DNA of 64,000 nucleotides from Planctomycetales bacterium (GTDB taxonomy: Bacteria > Planctomycetota > Planctomycetia > Planctomycetales > Planctomycetaceae), in NCBI GenBank assembly GCA_028285345.1, contig JANQPT010000017.1:62001-126000 (forward strand), written 5' to 3'. Position numbers and translations under genes: made by a program. Positions 47,606 to 56,551 of the stretch are shown in pieces. Every line of letters starts with the position of its first letter. Within the stretch, counting starts at the first letter, position 1. The notes under the pieces are model-generated. The model saw only the letters and a program-made list of their open reading frames with translations. It searched no databases and was not told where the DNA came from.

Positions 47606-49744
47606 TCACTCCAGCAATCGATCCGCCGCTTGTTTCATGGTGAGGTCGTCGTCGATGAGCGTCAGTTTTCCGCCCGCAGCATTGTAAACGCGTTTTAGTG
47701 GCTCAAGTTCACGTTCAGGAATATTTTTGGTTCCAGCGACAATCAGTTTCTCAGGCGCAGCCAGCGCCGCAATGCCGCCCAACCCGCCGTATCGCAGCGC
47801 TCCGGGCAGCAGCATGGGGTCGTCGAGCGATTTGATGCGGCTAAAGCCAAGACCGCCGGCGTCCACGACCGTTTTGTCGATCCGATCGCCGGCGAGCGCT
47901 CTGGCCAACAGCGCCCACGGCCCCGCTTCGCCCGTGCCGATCAGATGGACCGTGCCCACGTTCTCGTCTTCAATCAGTGTGCCGATGACGGTCAAAATAT
48001 CCCGCACGCGGTTGGAAAGCACCGGCCGGTTATAGCCGAATGTGTAGCCGGCGTATTTCTCGTTGATCTTGGGGTAATTCGGCTTTTCACCGTCAGCCAC
48101 AAATTCGCCCGTCAGGTACAAATCGGCGCCGACCACAGCGTACCCCGATTCCAACAATTCGTTCACAGCGTGAAGCGGCTTGCCGTTGTCATCGAATAGC
48201 CCCGCTTTGCCCTCCGGATGAATCCACAAGACCGCGTCGCCGCTAAAGTCGGGCGACACGAGCGCAATCACCGGAATCTGCTCTCCTGCTCCCGCACGGC
48301 CCACGAGCAATTTGTAGAGATCAAAGCCGCCTTCGGAGGAGGTCTCCAAATCCTCACGCTCCAGTTGATCTCCCGTGGGAACGCCGGAGTCCAGCATCAC
48401 GTTCGCGGCGGCGCGAATCGTTTTCGCATAGCGTTCGACCTCGTCCTTTGATGTGGGCAGCAAGCGCTCGTACGTTTGGTCCTGGTAACGCGTGATCGCC
48501 CGGCGAAGATCTTCCGCCGTTGTCGCGGTCTGCGGCAACTGGTGCTGATCGTCGAACACAGTCAGCTCGTCGCGCGAAAACGGCTCAAAGTCGGTTTCGC
48601 GGTAGGGTTGGTCGAGGCCGATTTTGAGGTGTTCGTTGAACCAGGCATACATCATTTCCCGGGCGACTTGATTGTAGTTGTGGCCGAATTGTGGATACGC
48701 CGTCGCGGCCACGTACTGCGGTTTTCCGTATAGGGTGTAAATCTGTTTCAGCTCCGGCAGTCCCTTCGTCTCAATCTCCTTGGTCCAATCGTTGGCGCCG
48801 GAGAGCGCCATCGGTCGCGGGGCGAACAGCGCGGCGATGGCCACGTTGTTGATCCCCTGCCTCAGATACGACGCGTTCTCGCAAATGCAGCCGCCTTGCA
48901 TGTCGGCCGAGACCATCACGGCCGGAAAGGCTGCCGCCGGCCGGTCATCGATGGCGCACAGCATGAAGGTTTGCGTCCCCCCGCCGCTGGCACCCGTCAC
49001 GCCAATGCGTTTGGGATCGACGTCCGGCAGCGAAGTGAGAAAATCGAGCGCGCATAGCGAGTTGTAAGTTTGCAGCCCCATAAAGTTCTGCAGCCGCAAC
49101 AAGGCTTCGACATCGGTAAAGCCGGCGGAGTGTTTGATCTGTTTGCTATCAGAGTATCCTACCATGTCGTAATGAAAGACCACGCAGCCCATGCGGGCCA
49201 AGCCCACCATGCGGGCTTGCACGTGATGCCGCGCCGCCGACATGTGCGATTCGCCGCCTCCCTCAATGATCTTCTTGGCCTGTTCCTCACCCGCATCGTA
49301 GAACCGCGCGTCTTTCCAATGTCCGTGCGGCGACAGCACGGCCGGTGCGGGCGCCTTAATGCTCTTGGGACGATAGAGATTTCCCGTCACAAAGTGGCCC
49401 GGCGCGGTGGGCAAAATCACTTTCTCGACGGTGTAATCGTCGCGTTCGATTTTGCCGTGAATGATCGGCTGCGGCTCTGGGCGGGGAGGCATGGGCCACA
49501 AGCCGGTGCTGACCAATACCCGCTCGCGAATCGAGGCGGCTTCGCGCTTCCAGAGTTCCTGCGTTTTCGGCGGCGACCAGGGATGAAACTTATCGCGCAG
49601 CTCGCGGGGCTTGCCCAACCGGCTGTCCTTGGGCAGTTGGCCATCCGGGAGAGTATTCGAAACCTTGGCTCCCCCATTCGCGGGGGATGCGAGTGCCGAC
49701 GCGATGACGGCAACGGCGACCAAACCACACAACGCCTGTTTCAT
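47606..49744 (-). CDS. secreted two-lobed alpha/beta hydrolase (acetyl xylan esterase-like)
   Basis: 712 residues from ATG 49744, which follows AGGA and opens a signal peptide (CGLVAVAVIASALASPANG). An in-frame codon at 49912 is too early. The N-terminal hydrolase has the nucleophile elbow GVTGASGGG (Ser253) and resembles acetyl xylan esterase-like proteins. The C-terminal half is a second hydrolase-like fold whose elbow reads IGTGEAG (residues 603-608) with Glu606 in place of Ser. So one lobe looks active and one looks dead. Substrate likely an acetylated glycan. Confidence 0.85.
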   Translation of the reverse strand: MKQALCGLVAVAVIASALASPANGGAKVSNTLPDGQLPKDSRLGKPRELRDKFHPWSPPKTQELWKREAASIRERVLVSTGLWPMPPRPEPQPIIHGKIERDDYTVEKVILPTAPGHFVTGNLYRPKSIKAPAPAVLSPHGHWKDARFYDAGEEQAKKIIEGGGESHMSAARHHVQARMVGLARMGCVVFHYDMVGYSDSKQIKHSAGFTDVEALLRLQNFMGLQTYNSLCALDFLTSLPDVDPKRIGVTGASGGGTQTFMLCAIDDRPAAAFPAVMVSADMQGGCICENASYLRQGINNVAIAALFAPRPMALSGANDWTKEIETKGLPELKQIYTLYGKPQYVAATAYPQFGHNYNQVAREMMYAWFNEHLKIGLDQPYRETDFEPFSRDELTVFDDQHQLPQTATTAEDLRRAITRYQDQTYERLLPTSKDEVERYAKTIRAAANVMLDSGVPTGDQLEREDLETSSEGGFDLYKLLVGRAGAGEQIPVIALVSPDFSGDAVLWIHPEGKAGLFDDNGKPLHAVNELLESGYAVVGADLYLTGEFVADGEKPNYPKINEKYAGYTFGYNRPVLSNRVRDILTVIGTLIEDENVGTVHLIGTGEAGPWALLARALAGDRIDKTVVDAGGLGFSRIKSLDDPMLLPGALRYGGLGGIAALAAPEKLIVAGTKNIPERELEPLKRVYNAAGGKLTLIDDDLTMKQAADRLLE

Positions 49745-49920
49745 GGTGATGTCCTGCAATCGGAGAAGGGAATGTTCCGAAGTCGATGTCAAACGTCGAG
49801 AACCCGCCGGTTCCTCGGTCACTTTAGAGTATTGACGCGGGGCAATGATTGCAATCGGGATCGACCTGCCGACAACTCCGCGGCGTGTTGTCTCACGACA
49901 GCCAATTGGCAAACGCGTCG

Positions 49921-50478
49921 TTACTGCGGTGCGGCCGGTTTGGCATCATCGGCGGCGCCGGACGGCTTGCGCGGGGCCTGCTGCTCTTCTTCCCCGCCCT
50001 CCACTTCGCCGGCTTGGGCGGCCCTGATCTCTTCCTCGGTGCCGTATTTGTAATCCTGATCCGCGGCAATCAGATCGGGACGCTTGGCCACAATCTTGAA
50101 CTTGAGGCCCTCGGCAAGGGCGGGCCAGCCGGTCATTTCCGCCAGTGGTTTGGCAAACACACTATGGTGTTGCGAGCGAATTCCCAGCAACACCGTCCCT
50201 TCACAACGGGCCGAGGCTTCACCGCGAAAGTTGGTCGTACAGTCGTACAGACCGGCGTCGGTGTAAATCGTGATCAGCGTGGTGATCAGCGGCTTTTGCT
50301 GCTCGTCGACCAGCAAGACCGAAACCACTTCCGGTTCGCCTCCGGTTTCCCACGTCACGTCGGCCAACGGTCCGGAATCATTGCGAGAGAGCGCCTGCCG
50401 CAACCAAATGCCGAAAAACGTCAGCAAGAAGATAGCGACAAAAAACACCAACCAGCCGATGACAACCCGATTTTTCAT
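49921..50478 (-). CDS. small membrane-anchored protein of unknown function
   Basis: 185 residues. One N-terminal membrane helix (VVIGWLVFFVAIFLLTFFGI) and a periplasmic beta domain (VVSVLLVDEQQKPLITTLIT; LYDCTTNFRGEASARCEG) with two Cys that could pair. The C-terminal 40 residues are Glu/Ala/Pro-rich. Family not recognised. uppP's start lies upstream of it beyond a 65-base gap. Confidence 0.7.
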   Translation of the reverse strand: MKNRVVIGWLVFFVAIFLLTFFGIWLRQALSRNDSGPLADVTWETGGEPEVVSVLLVDEQQKPLITTLITIYTDAGLYDCTTNFRGEASARCEGTVLLGIRSQHHSVFAKPLAEMTGWPALAEGLKFKIVAKRPDLIAADQDYKYGTEEEIRAAQAGEVEGGEEEQQAPRKPSGAADDAKPAAPQ

Positions 50479-50543
50479 GGGGCGAGCCTAAACCGTGCGA
50501 AGATCATGGGGGAATCTCTCGATGGCGGCGCCGCCTGAGACCG

Positions 50544-51371
50544 TCAGCCGGCGGAGAATTGCCAGAGCAGCGTGCCCGCAGCCATCGCAAGACAATAGTA
50601 GGCAAACCAGTGCAACCTCATCATTTTGACCGCTTGGAGCAGCAGCTTCAAGCACACAATGCCCACCACGCACGACACCATCATTCCCACCAACAGCGCC
50701 GGCCAGGATACGGTCGCACCGCTGGCCGAAAACAGGCTGGGATCCATCGAGATTGCGTCGAGTCCGACCTTGAGTGCCGCGGCTGAGATTGCCGGGATCG
50801 CGATAAAGAAGGAAAACGAGGCGGCGTCCTCGCGTTTGAGTCCGCTCAACATCCCGCCGGCGATTGTGCTACCCGATCGGGAAATGCCGGGAACCAACGC
50901 GACTGCTTGAAACAGGCCGATCATCAACGCGCGTCCGGCTCCCATCTCCTCCAGCCGGCAAGACTCTTGCCGCGTCGACCACTTCTGGCCCGACAACAGC
51001 AGCGCGGCGGTGGTCACCCAACCGATTGCCACGACCAGCGGAGTCTCGAACGCGCGGTCCAACAACGGCTTGAGCGTCAAACCGGCGATCCCTAACGGAA
51101 TCGTGGCCAGCACGATGTAGAAACAGATGTGAAACTGTTTCAATACCGCCCACAGCGCATGTCGATAGACCACGATGATCGAGATTAACGTCCCGACATG
51201 CAGCGCGACGTTGAGCACCAAGTTCTGCTCGGAATCGCCCTCCACTCCCAGCCATCCGCCGGTCAGCGGCCCAAAGACCACCAAATGCCCCGACGAGCTT
51301 ATCGGCAGGAATTCGGCAATTCCCTGCAGGACTCCCAGCACAATCGCTTGCCAGACTTCCGGATTTAGCAT
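50544..51371 (-). CDS. uppP: undecaprenyl-diphosphatase
   Basis: 275 residues, about eight membrane helices. Removes phosphate from undecaprenyl pyrophosphate to recycle the lipid carrier of peptidoglycan synthesis. Active-site motifs are intact: GIAEFLPISSSGHLV near the N-terminus and PGISRSGSTI. Length and order are typical of the BacA family. Confidence 0.96.
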   Translation of the reverse strand: MLNPEVWQAIVLGVLQGIAEFLPISSSGHLVVFGPLTGGWLGVEGDSEQNLVLNVALHVGTLISIIVVYRHALWAVLKQFHICFYIVLATIPLGIAGLTLKPLLDRAFETPLVVAIGWVTTAALLLSGQKWSTRQESCRLEEMGAGRALMIGLFQAVALVPGISRSGSTIAGGMLSGLKREDAASFSFFIAIPAISAAALKVGLDAISMDPSLFSASGATVSWPALLVGMMVSCVVGIVCLKLLLQAVKMMRLHWFAYYCLAMAAGTLLWQFSAG

Positions 51372-51640
51372 GTCAGAGGGAATTCAGGGGACAATCGTGC
51401 GAAAAATGGTCGGCGACAGGCGGCAGCCTGCCGTGAGAATCCTTGGTTTGTTCCAAGTATAACCGCTATTTCCACACCCTCCGTTCAAAAAAGGCGGTCA
51501 CGCCAATCCGGCTCGAAAACCGAGCAAAATGAATCGATTACGCGGGACCAAGTCCCGAAAATGACGATTTTTCGCGTATTGGCTTCATCGCTGTCTCATG
51601 GCTCGCCGCGCTCCAAACCCATCACCGCTGCCACCGAAGC

Positions 51641-53626
51641 CTAGATCCGGTCGAGCGAGTCGATCCACCGGCCCAATTCCTCCAACTGCGGCGCGTCCGG
51701 GTAGATGCGGCCCGCATTCGGCACCGAACGCATAATGACGGGAAACCGCAACTTTGTGAGCACTTGGACTGTCAGTTCGACGAAGCGGTGCAATCGGTCG
51801 TTCTCGCCGCAGATGAAGTACCACTGCAAGCGATTCTCGGGCCGGTTTTCGGGGGGAGCCGTTTGTAGCGGCGCGCCAGCCAGTGAGACGCCGGAAAACA
51901 GCTCCGGATCTTGCGTCACCAACTGAGTCGCGAAAACGCCCCCGGTCGCGTAACTGTGCATCACGACACGGCTGCGATCGATGGGATACTTCTCGAGAAA
52001 TGACTCCACAGCGGCCTTAACGAATCCAGCCTCGTTCGGCGTCCAACCCGCGACCTTCTCTGCCTTGGGACCGAGCAGAATGATTCCCCGTTCCCGGCAG
52101 ATCGGTTTCCAGGCTTCGAGCATGTCGGCTTCCATCGTGTCCCCGCCGGGATGAATCCAGACCAAAAGCGCGTATTCATGGTCGGGATGAAAATCTTCAG
52201 GAATGAACGCCCAATAGTCGTGTTCATGTCCCTCCATCGTCTCGGCAATTCTGCCGGTGCCTTCCCCATCAGCATCATCACCGTCATCGGCTTTTGCTTT
52301 GCGCTGAGGCGGTCGAATCGGCGGCAGCGTCTCGGGAACCACCGCTGGGATTTCTTCCAGCTTGACGGTGACGTTTTTGCGTTCGTCACCCCGCAGAACT
52401 GTTAGCTCGAGCTCATCTCCGGGCCGAAAGCGACCGACCGCGTCGCGAAGCTCGTCCGCATCCGTGATGTTGGAATCACCGTAACGGAGGATCCGATCTC
52501 CCGGAGCGAGTCCGATCTTTGCCGCCGGACTGTCGGGATAGATGTAACGAATACCAACACCCGCAGCCTCTGAGGCCTGCTCAGTTGACGCACGCTCCGG
52601 TAAAATGCCGAGGAACGCCGATTCGTACGGCTTCAATTCGCCGACCAGTGTCAGTTCGGCCTGCTGCGTATTTTCGCCGCGTCTCACGGTCAGGGAGACC
52701 TGCTCCCCTTCGTACGAACTGCCCAACAGGTGACGGATTTGAGCGATTCGCGTGACCGCTTCGCCGTTGACGTCCGTAATAATGTCGCCCTTTTTCAATC
52801 CCGCCTTTTGGGCCGGCGAATCATAGCGGACGCGGTCAATCTCCGGGGCGGCGCCGTAAATGTCTTTGGTCTTAAAGGTGATCCCCATCACTCCTTGCCG
52901 CAGATCCTTCCCGGCGCGAAGCCGGTCGAGCGCGCCGTAGACATCCTCCATCGGAATTGCAAATCCAATTCCGGCGTCGTACCACTGCACACCGGCGGTC
53001 GTATTGTTTCCCTGAGGAGAAAGCGGGACCAGGATTCCCAGCACCCGGCCGTCGATATCGACCAGCGGTCCGCCGTAATTGACGGGCGAAACTTTAGCGT
53101 CGGTCTGGATGGCTTTGCCCCAGATGCGGTTCAGCGCGCTAACAATCCCCACAGACACATTCGGCGCCGGAGTGGGATAAGTACGGCCCAAGGCGATCGC
53201 CCACTGCCCGATGCGGAACGACGCGCGCGGTGCGGGTTTTGCGGGAACGAGATTGTCGGCTTTGATCTTAATCAAGGTCAGCATCTTCACGCCGTCAGAG
53301 GCGACTTTCTCGGCGGCGAACCGACGCCCGTCGGGCAGCGTGACCAAGATCGACGTCGGCTGCGCAGCAAAGTTGAACGAGCTGGTGATGATCTCGCCGT
53401 CGGCCGAGACGATCACGCCGGTGGTCGGGCCGGTTCCCCCCGGAGTGCTGCCGACGCGGTCTCGTCCTCCCACAGTTTCGATCCGCACGACCGAGGGAGC
53501 GGCCAGGGCAGCCGCCTGCTTTAGGACACGTTCCTCGCGCGTTGCGAGGTCGACGTCATCTTGTCCGCATAACGGACAACAGGTCGACATCAGCAGCAAC
53601 ACAGCGAGCGGAATCAATCTATGCAT
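51641..53626 (-). CDS. trypsin-like pseudoprotease, two PDZ domains, alpha/beta hydrolase domain
   Basis: 661 residues from ATG 53626 (a TTG at 53665 would add 13). After a signal peptide comes an HtrA-like fold where all three catalytic positions are changed: Phe84 for His (ITSSFNF), Met115 for Asp (KMLTLIKI) and Tyr184 for Ser (SPVNYGGPL). Two PDZ domains follow (about 225-300 and 310-390; GVMGITFK, AFLGILPE). After a Lys/Asp-rich linker, residues about 435-660 form an alpha/beta hydrolase (YALLVWIHPGGD, VVMHSYATGGVF). Its expected terminal His position reads NAGR, so it may be inactive too. Last gene of the minus-strand train. Confidence 0.88.
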   Translation of the reverse strand: MHRLIPLAVLLLMSTCCPLCGQDDVDLATREERVLKQAAALAAPSVVRIETVGGRDRVGSTPGGTGPTTGVIVSADGEIITSSFNFAAQPTSILVTLPDGRRFAAEKVASDGVKMLTLIKIKADNLVPAKPAPRASFRIGQWAIALGRTYPTPAPNVSVGIVSALNRIWGKAIQTDAKVSPVNYGGPLVDIDGRVLGILVPLSPQGNNTTAGVQWYDAGIGFAIPMEDVYGALDRLRAGKDLRQGVMGITFKTKDIYGAAPEIDRVRYDSPAQKAGLKKGDIITDVNGEAVTRIAQIRHLLGSSYEGEQVSLTVRRGENTQQAELTLVGELKPYESAFLGILPERASTEQASEAAGVGIRYIYPDSPAAKIGLAPGDRILRYGDSNITDADELRDAVGRFRPGDELELTVLRGDERKNVTVKLEEIPAVVPETLPPIRPPQRKAKADDGDDADGEGTGRIAETMEGHEHDYWAFIPEDFHPDHEYALLVWIHPGGDTMEADMLEAWKPICRERGIILLGPKAEKVAGWTPNEAGFVKAAVESFLEKYPIDRSRVVMHSYATGGVFATQLVTQDPELFSGVSLAGAPLQTAPPENRPENRLQWYFICGENDRLHRFVELTVQVLTKLRFPVIMRSVPNAGRIYPDAPQLEELGRWIDSLDRI

Positions 53627-53695
53627 GGGTTTCAATGTTCGGCAATGATTTAGGACAAACTGCAACTCGCGATTCGCAGTGCGAACGAATCGAGA

Positions 53696-54718
53696 CTATT
53701 CATCGCGGTCCGGCACTTCCAACTCGACCGTCACCAACTCATCTCCGCGGCGAACGACCAGCGGCACAAAATCTCCCTCTTCCATCCGGCCGAGTTCGGC
53801 TTCCAACTCCTTGCAAGATTGCACCAATTCGCCGTCGACGAACAGCATCAAATCATCGGCGCGCAGTCCCGCTTCGGCGGCGGGACTTTTCGGGAGGACA
53901 TGGTCGATGTACGCGGGAGTGCGAAATAACACGTCGGGAACAAGCACAATTCCAAAATCGACCGCCCGGTACTTGTTCTCCGGCTCGTCGCGCTTGACCT
54001 CATCCCGGCTGCTGCGAAACCGGTCGGTCATAATCTGCTCGGCAATATCGGCGAACTCGCCCTCGACAGGAATCGCGTAGTTGATCCAGGTATTGGTTTC
54101 GGAATTGCGAAGTTCCTTTCCGATCATCGCCAACAGTCGGCCATCGCGCGTCGTCAACACCCCTCCTCCGGTTCCGGGATTGTTGGTGATCGCATCGACG
54201 ATGTAGACCTCGCCGTCGTAAGGCACTTCAAACGCGCCCCGCCGCGCCCGCAGCCGCGTCTTCGCGGCAACCACGCCTTGCAGCACGGAAACCGGCTCGT
54301 CTCCGGTGGCGACCTTATACATATTTCCAAAGCCCAACACCCGCGTCCCAGTTCCGGCGGAACCGGCATCGGCCAGTTCGAAATGCGGAAGGTCTTCTCC
54401 CTCGATCTTCAGGATGGCCATCTGCAATTGCGGCTCCGCTCCGACCACGCGCCCCTCGAACTTTCGACCGTCATGTAGAATGACCGTTACGGTGTCCGGA
54501 TCAAGCACATGGTTCCAAACAGTCGCCACATGGCCCTCTGGAGAAATGAGAAATCCCGTACTGTACGCGTGCAAACCGCGCACTCCGCCGGCGCCGAAGA
54601 TCTTCACCACGCGGCGTTGGACTTCTTCGATCGCCGAATTGGCTTGCTGTGCAGCGGCACTGTTGGCTGCCATTATCCCTAACAGCCCAAACGCGATCAG
54701 ACCACCAATTCGTCTCAT
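53696..54718 (-). CDS. trypsin-like/PDZ protein with two triad residues lost
   Basis: 340 residues with a signal peptide (LIAFGLLGIMAANSAAA). HtrA-like fold: His70 is kept (VATVWNHVL), but the Asp position is Gln99 (LQMAILKI) and the Ser position is Gly184 (NPGTGGGVL). A PDZ domain lies near residues 255-330 (AAEAGLRADDLMLFVDG). It overlaps the upstream protease gene by ATGA, so translation of the two is coupled. Likely a pseudoprotease that binds substrates. Confidence 0.88.
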   Translation of the reverse strand: MRRIGGLIAFGLLGIMAANSAAAQQANSAIEEVQRRVVKIFGAGGVRGLHAYSTGFLISPEGHVATVWNHVLDPDTVTVILHDGRKFEGRVVGAEPQLQMAILKIEGEDLPHFELADAGSAGTGTRVLGFGNMYKVATGDEPVSVLQGVVAAKTRLRARRGAFEVPYDGEVYIVDAITNNPGTGGGVLTTRDGRLLAMIGKELRNSETNTWINYAIPVEGEFADIAEQIMTDRFRSSRDEVKRDEPENKYRAVDFGIVLVPDVLFRTPAYIDHVLPKSPAAEAGLRADDLMLFVDGELVQSCKELEAELGRMEEGDFVPLVVRRGDELVTVELEVPDRDE

Positions 54719-56499
54719 CGGTTTGCCTCCTGTAAAGCGGGCTCGTCTGCAGGTTTGGAAGATGGCGCGAGCTTGCAGGAGTCGAGCAAGAAGCTGGCAA
54801 ACTCTTTATTCGCGTGCCGTACGATCCACCGGGCGGGTAAGGACCGGCCGCCGAACTCTCGCAACTCCTCGAAGCGAACTTCGCAGGGGTCGCGATCGTC
54901 ACTGATCCAAAAATCAAATCCCAACAGCGCCCCGGACTGCTTGCTGAAATACCATTGCGACTGGGCCGCATTGAGCTCGGCAAATACGATGTCAACGCGT
55001 TCACCCTCGCCGTCCAGCGGCATGCTGCCGAGGTAATAGAATTCCGAGAAACCGGTCTCGCCGCGCGTCAGCAGCCGGCGAAAATGGTTCAACCCCGCCA
55101 ACAGTCCGCCGGTCCCTTCCGGTTCGTCGATCAGCTGCTGATCGTCTCCGAGCTGCTGAAGATAGGCGGTCTCGCCGATGAACATCCCCACCGCCATCTC
55201 GGAGCAGACGATCTTGATCTCTTGCCCCTGAGCGGTCTTTCCGGCGAGGTCCCACCGGCCCAGCAGTCCGGAAAAGTCTCCCCATGACGTCAACTGCTGC
55301 ATTGCCCGGTCACGCTCAAGCTGATTGAAGTAATAGTTTACAAAACCGGACTTTTTGATGAAGAACCGCGCCAGATGCTCAGGGATCTTCTTTTTTGACT
55401 TCGGCTCAGATTTGCGGTCGAGGTCATTCTCGTCTCTTCGAGGCGGTTTCCGGCCACGCGGCGGACGGCGCGGTTTTCGATCGAGACTCAGTTCCGAGGC
55501 GCGGTGCAGCGCTTCGAGCCGAACCACGATTTCCTTCGTTTCGATCTCGCCGTCCATCTCCCGCCGGAAGGAGAGCGGCAGTTGCCAGCCCTTGGGATAG
55601 ATCCCCAGAATGTTCTTGAATTGGTTCACGCTTCGGATGGGGCGCCCGGCGAACGAGACGATTTCGTCGTCCAGCCGCAAACCCCGCCGGTAGATCGCCG
55701 AATCTTCGAGAATGCTCGACACCAGCACGGCTCCGTCCTGGGATGTGGCGACCGTCGCGCCCAACGTCGCGTGGTCGACAACGCGCCCGCTGCGCAGGTG
55801 GTCCATGAAATGCTTGATCTGATTGATCGATATCGCATACCCCGCTCCCACATTGACGCGGCCCCGCTTATCGAGCGAGATTCGCCCGTTGATGCCGACG
55901 ACTTGACCGGCCATGTTAAACAGCGGTCCGCCCGAGTTTCCCGGATTGATCGACGCATCGGTTTGAATGCAGTCCGTATATTCTAACATCGTGCCCGAGG
56001 GATATTGATAGCGGTGCACGCCGCTGACAATGCCCATTGTGACGGTCGGATGAAAGTCGGTCGCCAGTAAGAACGGGTTGCCCATTGCAAACACTGCATC
56101 TCCTTGGCGCAACGTGTCGCTGTCGCCCAGCGGCGCGGCCGGAAAATCGTCGCGGCCCAGCAACTTGATGATCGCCACATCGCCGGTAGGGTCGATGCCC
56201 ACGAGCACAGCGTCGTACAGCACACCGTCGTTCAGCCCGCACTTCATGAAAATGCCGGCGCCCTGGACGACATGAAAATTGGTCAGCGCATACCCGTCCG
56301 GCGTCACCAGCACCCCCGAACCGCCACCGCCACCCCCGCTGCCGAATATGGCGACGACGGACGTTGCCGCGCGTTTCATGACGTCAACCCGCTGGCGTTC
56401 CGCATCTAGGACTTCCGCATCCTCCGCGAAGGCGGCACCTTGTACCGTCAACAGCACAGCAAGCAATGTGACCGCTACAAATATGAGTCGATGAAACAT
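54715..56499 (-). CDS. HtrA-like serine protease, full catalytic triad, C-terminal extension
   Basis: 594 residues from ATG 56499 with AGGGGG upstream and a signal peptide. The triad is intact: His76 (LTNFHVV), Asp107 (TGDVAII), Ser189 (NPGNSGGPL). A PDZ domain lies near 250-330 (IYRRGLRLDDEIVSFAGRP). A basic linker (about 340-385, rich in Arg, Lys, Pro) leads to a C-terminal domain I do not recognise (KSGFVNYYFNQLERDRAMQQ to the end). It is the only one of the three trypsin-like proteins here that looks active. Periplasmic. Confidence 0.92.
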   Translation of the reverse strand: MFHRLIFVAVTLLAVLLTVQGAAFAEDAEVLDAERQRVDVMKRAATSVVAIFGSGGGGGGSGVLVTPDGYALTNFHVVQGAGIFMKCGLNDGVLYDAVLVGIDPTGDVAIIKLLGRDDFPAAPLGDSDTLRQGDAVFAMGNPFLLATDFHPTVTMGIVSGVHRYQYPSGTMLEYTDCIQTDASINPGNSGGPLFNMAGQVVGINGRISLDKRGRVNVGAGYAISINQIKHFMDHLRSGRVVDHATLGATVATSQDGAVLVSSILEDSAIYRRGLRLDDEIVSFAGRPIRSVNQFKNILGIYPKGWQLPLSFRREMDGEIETKEIVVRLEALHRASELSLDRKPRRPPRGRKPPRRDENDLDRKSEPKSKKKIPEHLARFFIKKSGFVNYYFNQLERDRAMQQLTSWGDFSGLLGRWDLAGKTAQGQEIKIVCSEMAVGMFIGETAYLQQLGDDQQLIDEPEGTGGLLAGLNHFRRLLTRGETGFSEFYYLGSMPLDGEGERVDIVFAELNAAQSQWYFSKQSGALLGFDFWISDDRDPCEVRFEELREFGGRSLPARWIVRHANKEFASFLLDSCKLAPSSKPADEPALQEANR

Positions 56500-56551
56500 C
56501 AATCCCCCTGATGTTCAGTTTCTTGCCGAGGTTCGGCCGCGGATTACCGCG

